A DNA stretch of 64,000 bases, from positions 62,001 through 126,000 of the forward strand of contig JAJPIO010000018.1 in NCBI GenBank assembly GCA_021324735.1. The letters run 5' to 3'. Positions 24,921 to 33,755 of this stretch are shown here, one piece after another. Within the stretch, counting starts at the first letter, position 1. Each line of letters opens with the position of its first letter. The stretch comes from Bacteroidota bacterium (lineage in GTDB: Bacteria; Bacteroidota; Ignavibacteria; Palsa-1295). The position numbers and the translations under genes are program-made. Under the pieces are notes generated by a model, which worked only from the letters and a program-made list of their open reading frames with translations, was not told where the DNA came from and did not search any database.

Positions 24921-25198
24921 TTCTCGAGCGCCTGTTCGAGCGTCGCAGCCAGCGTTTCTATGTCCTGTGCAATGCGGTCCAGCTCCCGACGTTCATTCTC
25001 CTTTTGATGAGCTTCCTGCTCGGCATAGTTAAGAGCGGAAAGAACCGCTAACGTTGTCGTGGATTGCGACGGCAATTTCGATTGCAACTCCCGAAGCTGC
25101 GCATCTACATCGGAGGCTAATTGCTGGGTAAGTGCTTCGTCGTTGGAGCGGAGCGGATATTCGGCACCGAGAATAGTAACTTTAACGGTCTGCGCCAT
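24917..25198 (-). CDS. zapA: Cell division protein ZapA
   Basis: This 93-residue protein has the ZapA pattern: an N-terminal beta-hairpin (VKVTILGAEYPLRSNDE), then a helix with the conserved TTLAVLSALNYAEQ and a C-terminal coiled coil (HQKENERRELDRIAQDIETL). ZapA bundles FtsZ filaments at the division site. It lies two bases downstream of a coiled-coil gene, which lies downstream of pheT. This pheT-coiled coil-zapA order is common in Bacteroidota. Confidence 0.92.
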   Translation of the reverse strand: MAQTVKVTILGAEYPLRSNDEALTQQLASDVDAQLRELQSKLPSQSTTTLAVLSALNYAEQEAHQKENERRELDRIAQDIETLAATLEQALEN

Positions 25199-25200
25199 GA

Positions 25201-25827
25201 TTATTTCTCGTTAGCGATAGTTGCGCGTGTTTCCAGGACGGAGAGTTGATCGATGAGCGTATCAATTGCTTTGGTAGCCTTATCTCGATCGTCGGCAGTA
25301 AAGTGCATAACATACTGAGCTGCGACCCGCTCATTATCATATAATTTCGATTTCAGGTTATCGCGCTCGTCGCTCGTCTTCTTTAGGCGATCTTCGAGTT
25401 GCTCGACCTTTCCTTGCCATTCCGCGAGTTCACCCTTCCATGCCGTTTCCACGGTTTGCTGCTCGAGCAGTTGAGTCCGGCGAGTTTCCAGTTCACCTTC
25501 AAGGTGGGATATCGTCTCGATCTGCTCGCTTAAGAGGCGCTCCTGATCGGTGAGACGCGCATTCAGTTCTTCAAACGCCTTCGAGCGCTCCTCGGTCTCG
25601 GTAGTAACACTATTAAGCAGCGCCGCTCGCTGCTCAAAATTTTGTCGCTCTTGTTCGAAGAGCTTTTCCAGATCGGAAAGACGGTGTTCGAGCGCTGCTT
25701 TTTCCTGTTTCAGATGATTGATACGCTCGGCGGCATCCCGGGCTACACGCTCGAGACGGCTCGTTGCCCGAGCGAGGCGCTCGCGGCTAAGGCCTAAAAC
25801 GATTTCACGGCTTGCGGTAGGTGTCAC
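25201..25827 (-). CDS. Coiled-coil protein, candidate ZapA partner
   Basis: The 208 residues are almost entirely heptad-type coiled coil (about 15-170), with no signal peptide and few hydrophobic stretches. The last ~35 residues (DDRDKATKAIDTLIDQLSVLETRA) form a shorter helix. No family assignment is certain. Lying immediately upstream of zapA with a 2-base gap, it is probably translated with it, and a ZapB-like role in division is an inference from position and build. Confidence 0.75.
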   Translation of the reverse strand: MTPTASREIVLGLSRERLARATSRLERVARDAAERINHLKQEKAALEHRLSDLEKLFEQERQNFEQRAALLNSVTTETEERSKAFEELNARLTDQERLLSEQIETISHLEGELETRRTQLLEQQTVETAWKGELAEWQGKVEQLEDRLKKTSDERDNLKSKLYDNERVAAQYVMHFTADDRDKATKAIDTLIDQLSVLETRATIANEK

Positions 25828-25943
25828 AACAGCAGTAACGAGTAACGGGTGATGAGTAACGAGTTATTCACAGGCCTAACGTTCTAAACTTGAGCCATTG
25901 AAAATTGGCCCCGGGCCATTGCAACTCGTACTCGGCACACTAC

Positions 25944-28373
25944 TTAAGCGCGAAGACGAGCATGAAGTTCTCCTTCTAAGCGCTTTATTATCAATTTGAT
26001 AAGTTCGTCCACCTCATGTTCTTCCAAAGTCCTTTCTTCTGAGCGGAAAACGAGGTGAAATGCCAAACTTCGCTCATGAGCCCCTTTCATTTCCTTGGAC
26101 TGATACTGGTCGAAAAGCGCAATATTCTGGAGCAGATCTTTAGGAGAAGCCTCCCGAATGGTAGCCATTACTGCCTGTGTAGAGATTCCGTCATTCAGCA
26201 CCAGGGCCAGATCCCGCTCGACGGCCGGATACTTTGGCAGCGGCTTCATCATTGGTGGCTGCCGACGAATGGCATGAGCTAGTTCGTAAAGTGCCGCATA
26301 ATCGAAGAGGACCAACCAGACATCATTGCGAAGGTCGTATGACTTCCCTATTCCAGAGGCAAGCTTGCCTATGGTCCCAACTTGCTTCTCGCCGACATGA
26401 AGCGTAAGCTGCTCGTAAGCGTCAAAATACTTACGAGGCGAAGTTGCCGGGCGGTATTCAAATTCTCGCAAGCCTAAGCGAGAAAGAAGTCCTTCGGCCA
26501 AGCCTTTAATGCCAGTAAGGTCCGCCTTTGCAGCCTCGGGATTATAGGCCGTCTTGGGTTCTTGCACTCCAGATATAAGGATGCCTATTTCCCCTTCTTC
26601 CCGTACGCGTCCTAATTTTTCAGGCTTGTCGGAATAGTGGAAGACATTACCGATCTCATAGGTCCGCTGACCTTGCGCTCCGAAGCGCTCACTGACCCGC
26701 GCAGCCTCCAGCAGATTAATAGCAACGCTCGTACGCATTTTATCTCGTTCTGCATTGAGCGGATTAATAAGCGCAACTGGCATGTCATGAAATTGCCGTG
26801 CATTCTTTTCGCTCACGAGCGGGAGCGATACGCATTCGTTCACCCCGAGAGATAAAAGCGTCGACCGAACTATGGCTTCGAACTCACGCGGCCTCAGCGG
26901 CTCACGTGTTCCACCCAGCGGCGCGCGTTCGAATGTGCTGGTAGGAATTTCCTCATACCCCACGACGCGGGCGATCTCCTCGATCGCATCTTCTTCACGC
27001 TCGAGATCGACTCGGTAACTTGGGATGTGCAGAAGCCACTCTGGCTTGCTCGGATCGCATTCAATATCCAGCCGTTCGAACACTTCCTTCATGCGTGCTT
27101 CCGGAATATTCATTCCAAGCAGCATATTTGCGCGATGTGGTCGGAAGCGGACCTCCTTGTGATCGAGCGTTTTCGGATATTCATCGATAATGCCCTCTAC
27201 AATTTCGCCACCACCTAATTCAACAATCATTTGAGCGGCACGCTCTGCCGCGCCTAATACCACGTCGAAGTTAGTACCACGCTCGAAACGATACGAAGCA
27301 TCGGTCGAAAGCCCCAGCGCCTTAGCTGTTTTGCGAATACCCGAAGGCGTGAAATAAGCCGACTCGATCAGGACATTCCGCGTCGTATCCCGAATCTCCG
27401 AATTCTCGCCACCCATAATACCAGCAATGCCGAGCGGCTTTTTGCCGTCGGTTATAAGCAGTGCGTATGGCGGCAATTTTCGGACTTTGCTATCGAGCGT
27501 TGTATACTCTTCTGCAAATCTGCCAGCAGTACGGACCACCACGTGCCCATCTTCCACCACATCGAAATCGAAGGCGTGCAGTGGATGGCCACACTCCATT
27601 AGCACGAAGTTAGTAACATCGACAACGTTATTGATCGGACGCAAGCCGACAGCTTCGAGCTTACGCTTTAACCAATCTGGCGAAGGCTTTACGGTAACAT
27701 TGCGGACGAGCTTAGCCACATAGCGAGGACAAAGATCGGGCTCAGGCAGCGATACTCGAACTTGTTTTGTGATTTCGCCTCCTTTTTTTGCTATCGCGAC
27801 TTTGGGAGTTCTGACTCGTTCTCCTGTGATCGCTCGCACCTCCCGAGCTATACCAATATGACTCAAGCAATCTGCGCGGTTAGGCGTGATACCCACTTCA
27901 AAGATCGTGTCGCGAATTCCCAATGCATCAGCGAGCGAAGCGCCTACTGCAAGTTCACCAGGCAATTCCCAAATTCCTTCGTGGCTATCGGAAACGCCAA
28001 GCTCACGCTGAGAGCAAAGCATGCCCTCGCTTTCCTGCCCGCGGATCTTCGCGCGCTTAATGACAAATCCTTCCCCTAAGTCAGCGCCGATCGTTGCAAC
28101 AGCGACGCGCAATCCCTCGCGAACATTCGGTGCTCCGCAGACGATCTTGAGCGGCTCGTGATTTCCTATCGATACCTTGGTAAGCCGGAGCTTATCGGCG
28201 TTCGGATGTGGTGAAACTTCGAGGACTTCCCCGACGACAACATTATTCCATTTTTCGCCCAGCCGTTCGATCGCCTCGACCTCGATACCGAGCATCGTCA
28301 ACCGATGGGCAAGTTCATCGGCATTAAATGGAATGGGAATATACTCCGAAAGCCAATTTAAAGAAATACGCAT
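25944..28373 (-). CDS. pheT: Phenylalanyl-tRNA synthetase beta subunit
   Basis: This 809-residue subunit has the N-terminal tRNA-binding OB domain (VVVGEVLEVSPHPNADKLRLTKV, about 45-70), the B3/4 editing domain (HPLHAFDFDVVEDGHVVVR), B5 (FRPHRANMLLGM), the catalytic-like core and the C-terminal anticodon-binding FDX-ACB domain (PKYPAVERDLALVLND). Length is normal for a bacterial PheT. It is not adjacent to pheS, which lies at 32450-33508 and is separated by three genes. A TATTTTTG box ends 5 bases before the ATG. Confidence 0.97.
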   Translation of the reverse strand: MRISLNWLSEYIPIPFNADELAHRLTMLGIEVEAIERLGEKWNNVVVGEVLEVSPHPNADKLRLTKVSIGNHEPLKIVCGAPNVREGLRVAVATIGADLGEGFVIKRAKIRGQESEGMLCSQRELGVSDSHEGIWELPGELAVGASLADALGIRDTIFEVGITPNRADCLSHIGIAREVRAITGERVRTPKVAIAKKGGEITKQVRVSLPEPDLCPRYVAKLVRNVTVKPSPDWLKRKLEAVGLRPINNVVDVTNFVLMECGHPLHAFDFDVVEDGHVVVRTAGRFAEEYTTLDSKVRKLPPYALLITDGKKPLGIAGIMGGENSEIRDTTRNVLIESAYFTPSGIRKTAKALGLSTDASYRFERGTNFDVVLGAAERAAQMIVELGGGEIVEGIIDEYPKTLDHKEVRFRPHRANMLLGMNIPEARMKEVFERLDIECDPSKPEWLLHIPSYRVDLEREEDAIEEIARVVGYEEIPTSTFERAPLGGTREPLRPREFEAIVRSTLLSLGVNECVSLPLVSEKNARQFHDMPVALINPLNAERDKMRTSVAINLLEAARVSERFGAQGQRTYEIGNVFHYSDKPEKLGRVREEGEIGILISGVQEPKTAYNPEAAKADLTGIKGLAEGLLSRLGLREFEYRPATSPRKYFDAYEQLTLHVGEKQVGTIGKLASGIGKSYDLRNDVWLVLFDYAALYELAHAIRRQPPMMKPLPKYPAVERDLALVLNDGISTQAVMATIREASPKDLLQNIALFDQYQSKEMKGAHERSLAFHLVFRSEERTLEEHEVDELIKLIIKRLEGELHARLRA

Positions 28374-28378
28374 TTATT

Positions 28379-28386
28379 CAAAAATA
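28379..28386 (-). promoter_or_regulatory. Possible -7 box of pheT, near-leaderless
   Basis: On the minus strand TATTTTTG matches TAnnTTTG exactly and ends 5 bases from the pheT ATG. If used, transcription would start at or within a few bases of the start codon. No clear -33 element is seen, and the AT-rich setting makes chance matches likely. Confidence 0.3.
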
Positions 28387-28457
28387 CGAAGCAATCGTCA
28401 TCTGTGAATCCAATAGACCTTCCCAGTTTGGGAACGTTCAATAGGACTAAGAACCTA

Positions 28458-29888
28458 ATGCTTTCTCAAGACCATTTAATCCAAGCCGCTTTTATCAGCA
28501 TGGTTGAAACTGAGTGTACCCTGGATGTCCAGGCGATCCGCAAGCATTTCCCGGCCATAACAAAAGGCCGTATTGTCACTAACAACGCCGCCAGCACTCA
28601 ACCTCCCCGAAAACTTAGCGAGTTATTTCATCAACTTTCGCCTGATTACGAGAACGTCCATCGCGGGCAATCCAATGCTTCGAAGGCGATGACGCATCTT
28701 TTTGAAGAATCCTACGATACCATCGCCGATTTTATCGGCGCCCCGAGCCGCCGGAATATTGCGCTCTATCGTAATACGACAGAAGCGCATAACGCCATTA
28801 TGTATTCGATGATGACGGAATTTCGCGATGGCGATAACGTCGTGTTGACCATGATGGAGCATAACTCGAACTACGTTCCGTGGTATGCGATGAGCCGAGA
28901 GATCCTGCCAAAATTCGGTGTCAACGTCGAGTATCGCATCGTCAACTTCGATCCTGAAACGGGCGAGTTAGACATGGCCCACATGGCATCGCTCATCGAT
29001 AAGCGGACAAAGCTCGTCGCTGCCATCGGTGCTTCGAACTTCTTCGGTACTAAAAATCCTGTTTCGAAGATCCGCGAGCTAACGAACGCAAGCGGTTACG
29101 AGCAACCGAATGGTGAACGCCGCTCTTATTTCCTACTCGATGGCGCGCAGTTAGTACCCAGTACCTATGTAGACGTCTCTGCGCTCGACGTCGATTTCTT
29201 ATCGTTCTCTTTCCACAAAATATTAGCTCCCTTTGGCGTTGGTGTACTCTACGGAAAAGAGCACCTGCTCGAGACAATGCGGCCCTTCCTCTATGGCGGA
29301 GATATGGTCGGCAATAATCAGGTATCGGCCGAGCATGTAGGCTACAATGAATTACCGTGGAAGTATAGCGCCGGCACCCCGAATATTCTCGGTGCTATCG
29401 TGAGCGCCCAGGCTTTCCGAGTTCTTCTCGATCTCGCTCTCAATCCGGAACGCGACGAGTATTTTATGACCGGCAAGAAGATCGAACGGGCGGCAGTCCG
29501 CGAGGCGATGGACCGGGTTACATCGTATACTCGTTCGCTCACAAAGCGTGCGATCGAACAAGCGAGCAGTATTCCGGGGATTCGTATTTACGGTCCGAAG
29601 GACTCAGCGAAGCGGACATCACTTATCGCTTTTAACGTCGATGGTCGCGACCCGATGGGCTTAGCCGATGCCTTGAATGAGTTTGGCGTTGAATCGCGCG
29701 CAGGCTGCCACTGTGCAGGGCTCGCGCACCGCAATCTGGACATTCCGGCCAGTTGCCGGCTCAGCTTCTACATTTATAACACGGTAGAAGAAGTAGATAC
29801 CGCCCTGCATATCCTGGATAAGATCGTTCGCGAAAATATCCATGCAAAAACGCCGTCCTTATCGGGCGGCGCTCTCGCTACAAGTTAA
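28458..29888 (+). CDS. Class V aminotransferase, cysteine desulfurase-like
   Basis: From the ATG at 28458 this is 476 residues; a GTG at 28404 and an ATG at 28500 are alternatives. Sequence similarity to the family begins near 28510 (CTLDVQAIRKHFPAI). The PLP lysine lies in FLSFSFHKILAPFG, and the Cys motif near the C-terminus is ESRAGCHCAGLAHRNL. Both are typical of SufS/CsdA-type NifS-like enzymes, which take sulfur from cysteine. No other suf or isc gene is nearby, so a role in Fe-S cluster assembly is not shown by context. It is transcribed divergently from pheT. Confidence 0.85.
   Translation: MLSQDHLIQAAFISMVETECTLDVQAIRKHFPAITKGRIVTNNAASTQPPRKLSELFHQLSPDYENVHRGQSNASKAMTHLFEESYDTIADFIGAPSRRNIALYRNTTEAHNAIMYSMMTEFRDGDNVVLTMMEHNSNYVPWYAMSREILPKFGVNVEYRIVNFDPETGELDMAHMASLIDKRTKLVAAIGASNFFGTKNPVSKIRELTNASGYEQPNGERRSYFLLDGAQLVPSTYVDVSALDVDFLSFSFHKILAPFGVGVLYGKEHLLETMRPFLYGGDMVGNNQVSAEHVGYNELPWKYSAGTPNILGAIVSAQAFRVLLDLALNPERDEYFMTGKKIERAAVREAMDRVTSYTRSLTKRAIEQASSIPGIRIYGPKDSAKRTSLIAFNVDGRDPMGLADALNEFGVESRAGCHCAGLAHRNLDIPASCRLSFYIYNTVEEVDTALHILDKIVRENIHAKTPSLSGGALATS
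29845..29872 (-). terminator. Terminator of the lipoprotein gene inside the 3' end of the class V aminotransferase
   Basis: On the minus strand the hairpin CGCCGCCC-GATAA-GGACGGCG (29871-29851, one C-A mismatch) is followed by TTTTT (29850-29846). It lies inside the last codons of the plus-strand gene and 24 bases after the lipoprotein stop. Confidence 0.5.
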
Positions 29889-29895
29889 ATTCTAC

Positions 29896-31290
29896 TTAGT
29901 GTATCTGGTAGGACTTCAGCAAGTAATTGCTGGACGTTGTTTGCGCGGATTGCCCCAACCCTCCGCTGGAGGTATTAACATCTTGTCGCTCCGGATAAAA
30001 ACCGAGCGTGCGGGAATACCAGATATCGAAGGCCAATGAATTCGTAATCGAAAGAAGGCCACCCAATCCGCTGATCTTTCCTGAGAATTTGAGCGATCCC
30101 ATCGCGGTAGCAAACGATTTCCCCGCGGCCATTACGGTTGGCGATCCCAGGTAGCTACCCGCTTCGGTGATCGTTAACTGGACAGGAAAACCGTTGTACG
30201 TTATACTGGTATCCATCAATGTTTGATTGATCGCTGAACGGCTGCCAAGCGGGATCACGAACCAATTGGAGCTGAGGAATGCGGAAACCGGTATACCGTT
30301 CGCTGAAATATTGCTAAAATCAACGTAAACCGAAAGGTCGCCATTGGACTCGACGTGATAATAGGTCACATCCCCCGAAGGGCCGCGAACTGCCATCACA
30401 TTGCTCTTACCATGGATCGTCAAAGAATTACTTACGATGGTATACGTAGAATCCGAGTGTGGCCCCGCAATACCATTGGTATCGACCTGCCACGTGTCAA
30501 ATGTAAATGTGCTGCCAGGCCCAGGAGCGTTACCGGTTCCTCCTCCACCACCCGAGGTCGTACCATTCGCCTGAATCGTTAACGTTACGGCTGAGGAAGT
30601 GCCATTGCTAACATAATTGATCTGATCGGTAACGACGCGCGGACCGGCTTGGGATGGGTTAAAAGCGACATGAATGAGTCTCGTCTGGCCACTGGTCAGA
30701 ATGACGGGCATTGCTGTCGTATCTTTGCCTTCACCTCCGCTCATGACGGCCGAGGTAATGACGATCGGAGACGTACCGCCATTGACCAAGAAGAGCGTCG
30801 TATCATGCCACTGCCCTACCGGTATCGAACCAAAATTGATAGAATTGGGGACCAGTAAAAGCAAACTGGAGCCATTTCCACCACCATTCGAACCGCCGTT
30901 TGCAACCAGTGTAATTGTGGCTACTGCATTCTTCCCATCGGTTTGATACTTAATAGAATCATAAGCGGTCTGACTGCCGGAAGGCGAGAAAAAGATAGAA
31001 ATGTCTCGATAATCGCCAGGAGCAAGCACCACTGGCTGTCTAAAATTAGAATCGACAACAGCCGATGAACTCGCGGCTTCCGACGTGATCGTCAAATTAT
31101 CGCCACCCGTATTCGAAATGCGGATCGACGTATCGCGTGTCTGGCCGTTGGCAACAAGACCGAATGCTATGGTATCGCGAACGGCTAAGAATCCGGGACG
31201 ATTACCGGGGGCCGTAGTTGACGAACTGCATCCGGCGATCACGCCCGCGATGAGCAAGCATGCTACTATATGAAACGAGGTATGACGCAT
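29896..31290 (-). CDS. Lipoprotein with two choice-of-anchor D domains and a paralogous C-terminal domain
   Basis: The likely start is the ATG at 31288-31290: MRHTSFHIVACLLIAGVIAGC is a lipoprotein signal with Cys21, giving 464 residues (an upstream in-frame ATG gives 50 unlikely extra residues). Two Ig-like ASPM/SPD-2/Hydin-type (choice-of-anchor D) domains follow: FGLVANGQTRDTSIRISNTGGDNLTI and FGSIPVGQWHDTTLFLVNGGTSPIVI. After Gly-rich linkers comes a C-terminal domain (GPGSTFTFDTWQVDTNGIAG to the end) clearly related to that of the next gene. It is predicted to be lipid-anchored in the periplasm or on the surface. The function is unknown. Confidence 0.85.
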   Translation of the reverse strand: MRHTSFHIVACLLIAGVIAGCSSSTTAPGNRPGFLAVRDTIAFGLVANGQTRDTSIRISNTGGDNLTITSEAASSSAVVDSNFRQPVVLAPGDYRDISIFFSPSGSQTAYDSIKYQTDGKNAVATITLVANGGSNGGGNGSSLLLLVPNSINFGSIPVGQWHDTTLFLVNGGTSPIVITSAVMSGGEGKDTTAMPVILTSGQTRLIHVAFNPSQAGPRVVTDQINYVSNGTSSAVTLTIQANGTTSGGGGGTGNAPGPGSTFTFDTWQVDTNGIAGPHSDSTYTIVSNSLTIHGKSNVMAVRGPSGDVTYYHVESNGDLSVYVDFSNISANGIPVSAFLSSNWFVIPLGSRSAINQTLMDTSITYNGFPVQLTITEAGSYLGSPTVMAAGKSFATAMGSLKFSGKISGLGGLLSITNSLAFDIWYSRTLGFYPERQDVNTSSGGLGQSAQTTSSNYLLKSYQIH

Positions 31291-31325
31291 AACTCTATTC
31301 CTCAATAAATCTATTATTCGAGCCG

Positions 31326-32381
31326 CTATTTTATTGAATAGCCTGTAAGCACTCCGGTGGTTGTACTCGTGCGAGTACTTCCTGCCAATTGAGTCACATC
31401 GACATGTTTTACCTGATAGGAAAGCTTCGGCGAATACCAAATACTGCTGGACTGGATCTGATCCTGATCGACCGTGCTTCCATTAGGTAAGAACACCGTA
31501 ATATGGATGGAAGTAACAATTAAAGCTTGCTTGGTGCTAAAAGTTTGTCCAGCCGCTTGCAGGTTTTCATCGTCAACGTAGGTACATGCAGCCGTCATTT
31601 TCAAGTGCGCCGGCAAAATAAGACCTCCTTTTGCATGGATTTGAGCCGTGTCATCATACAGGGTCACATCATTCTCTGTATGACTGAAAAACGGGACGGT
31701 GATCCATACCGGCGGAACGGTCACTCCCAGTTGAGGGATAGCACCAATTTTGATATATCGCGAAATATCGCCATTGGCTTCAATGTGGAGCCAACTCGTA
31801 TCTCTTAGTTGGCCTAATACTTCTGTCACATTGCTCTTACCACCAAGCGATATATTGATCGGCCCGATGGTATCGGTGCTGATCGTGTGGAGTCCTGCAA
31901 TACCATCCGTATCGACGGTGACATTATCGAACGTGAAAGTGCTGCCGGAGCCAGGTACAGAATATTTGCTATTAGCAGTTATAGAGACGGTCGTCGTGTG
32001 TGTCGTCCCTCCTGCCGTATAGACGATCGAGTCCACTACCGAGATACTTCCGCTATCGGCGGCCATTATCTGAACGTGTAAGTTCAAAGACTTACCGGCT
32101 GCCAATTTCAACGGCAAAACATCAAGCGTATCCTGTATTTTAGAACCCGTCACTGTGGGTGCACTAAAATGAAAGGCAGTGATCGTTATCGAGTCACCGG
32201 ATGGGTTGGACACAGAATAGGTGGTATCGTGCCACCTTCCCCATCCAATAACCCCAAAATCAACGCTTGCTGGAACGATCAAAGACGCAGATTGCGGCGG
32301 ATTCGTCGACGAGCTACACCCATTCCACGAGATACTAAAGGCACACAGGACTAAAAGACCAAAGACACGAAATGTTCTCAT
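31326..32381 (-). CDS. Lipoprotein with one choice-of-anchor D domain and a paralogous C-terminal domain
   Basis: The ATG at 32379-32381 gives 351 residues starting MRTFRVFGLLVLCAFSISWNGC, a lipoprotein signal. One choice-of-anchor D domain follows (PASVDFGVIGWGRWHDTTYSVSNPSGDSITI). The C-terminal ~215 residues share the pattern of the gene downstream: STFTFDNVTVDTDGIAG, GGKSNVTEV, WLHIEANGDIS and IWYSPKLSYQVKHVDV, against STFTFDTWQVDTNGIAG, HGKSNVMAV, YYHVESNGDLS and IWYSRTLGFYPERQDV. They are tandem paralogues in one transcription unit, 35 bases apart. The function is unknown. Confidence 0.85.
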   Translation of the reverse strand: MRTFRVFGLLVLCAFSISWNGCSSSTNPPQSASLIVPASVDFGVIGWGRWHDTTYSVSNPSGDSITITAFHFSAPTVTGSKIQDTLDVLPLKLAAGKSLNLHVQIMAADSGSISVVDSIVYTAGGTTHTTTVSITANSKYSVPGSGSTFTFDNVTVDTDGIAGLHTISTDTIGPINISLGGKSNVTEVLGQLRDTSWLHIEANGDISRYIKIGAIPQLGVTVPPVWITVPFFSHTENDVTLYDDTAQIHAKGGLILPAHLKMTAACTYVDDENLQAAGQTFSTKQALIVTSIHITVFLPNGSTVDQDQIQSSSIWYSPKLSYQVKHVDVTQLAGSTRTSTTTGVLTGYSIK

Positions 32382-32449
32382 AAGCGTAAAGACAACTGCC
32401 AGCACTGAGCAATTGGCCGGTAGGTTTAGTTTCGGCTCTAACCTAAGAG

Positions 32450-33508
32450 TTAGAACTGCTCCAAAAAGCGATAATCGTTCTCGAAAAAGTCGCGGATATC
32501 GGAGACACCGTAGCGCATCATGGCCGTGCGGTCAATACCTAAGCCGAAAGCATAACCTGTGTAAATTTCGGGGTCGATACCGCAAGCCGAAAGCACATTC
32601 GGATGGACCATGCCAGAACCAAGAATTTCGAGCCAACCGGAATTCTTGCACACGCGACATCCCTTGCCACCGCAAATGTAGCAACTCACGTCTACTTCGG
32701 CGCTCGGTTCTGTAAATGGGAAAAAGCTAGGTCGAAGACGAATCTTTGCATCGCTACCGAAAAATTGCCGGGCGAAGGAAAGGAGAACTCCTTTAAGGTC
32801 CGCCATTGATACACCTTTATCGACCACGAGTCCTTCCAACTGAAAGAAGGCAACGGCACTGCGAGCGCTTGCAGCCTCATTGCGATAAACTCGTCCCGGC
32901 ATAATTGCCCGAATAGGCGGACGCTGCCGCTCCATCAACCGTATTTGCACCGGCGAAGTATGAGTACGTAATAGCAACGGCTGATCTTTCGAGGTCGGAG
33001 TCCAATCCGGTGTGGGTTTAACGAAAAAGGTATCCTGCATATCCCGGGCCGGATGATCGGGCGGGAAATTCAGCTTACCGAAATTATGCTCGTCATCCTC
33101 GATCTCGGGGCCATTCTCGACGGCGAAGCCCATACGCTCGAAGATCGCGATCATCTCATTGAGCGTCTTCATCAAGGGATGCTCGTGTCCTGGTGTTGAC
33201 ACGGAAACCGGACGTGCCGGCATCGTAAGATCGAGCCTTCCATGCTCCTCATGCCCACCGGTAGCGCCAAGCTCTTCCTCCCGCTCTTTAAAGCGTGCTT
33301 CGACGCTCTGACGCAGCGTATTTAACTCCTTACCGGCCTGCGGTTTTTCTTCTTTAGATACTGAGCGCAGTTCATCAAACATCGCGGCGATTGTGCCTTT
33401 ACGTGTAAGATGAGCGAGTTTGAATGCTTCAAGTTCGGGTGCTCCGCTTATGGCATCGAGATCAGCCAAAAGCTTTTCGCGCACATTTTGAATTTCGATG
33501 AGAGTCAT
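32450..33508 (-). CDS. pheS: Phenylalanyl-tRNA synthetase alpha subunit
   Basis: This 352-residue class II synthetase subunit has an N-terminal coiled-coil region and the catalytic core [31 protein letters not shown]. It also has motif 2 ([20 protein letters not shown]) and motif 3 ([16 protein letters not shown]). Length is normal for the bacterial alpha subunit. It is separated from pheT. A zinc-like [12 protein letters not shown] segment near residue 277 is the usual insertion in this region. It charges tRNA-Phe in an alpha2beta2 complex. Confidence 0.97.
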   Translation of the reverse strand: MTLIEIQNVREKLLADLDAISGAPELEAFKLAHLTRKGTIAAMFDELRSVSKEEKPQAGKELNTLRQSVEARFKEREEELGATGGHEEHGRLDLTMPARPVSVSTPGHEHPLMKTLNEMIAIFERMGFAVENGPEIEDDEHNFGKLNFPPDHPARDMQDTFFVKPTPDWTPTSKDQPLLLRTHTSPVQIRLMERQRPPIRAIMPGRVYRNEAASARSAVAFFQLEGLVVDKGVSMADLKGVLLSFARQFFGSDAKIRLRPSFFPFTEPSAEVDVSCYICGGKGCRVCKNSGWLEILGSGMVHPNVLSACGIDPEIYTGYAFGLGIDRTAMMRYGVSDIRDFFENDYRFLEQF

Positions 33509-33755
33509 TACAAAAGTAACAGCAATAAGATAAATTTAGTCCTGTAACACGTGACGGATATTTTTGTCTGGTCCATTCTAATTTTTCACTCCCAAATTGG
33601 CCAGTTTATGTACGGCTGGGCAAAAGAGTCTTGTAGAAAAACATAGGTTGGCTGTGTAACAATCACCGAGCATATCGTGTCCTTATGTCTAAGCAGTTGT
33701 ACGCAAATGCGTATAACTGGCCTTTTTTGTCGACTTATATACCTTGTCTTGCATT

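Noticed and set aside
33510-33520. TACTTTTG box 2 bases before the pheS start
   Set aside because: It matches TAnnTTTG but is so close to the ATG that transcription could not begin before the start codon. Probably chance in AT-rich sequence.
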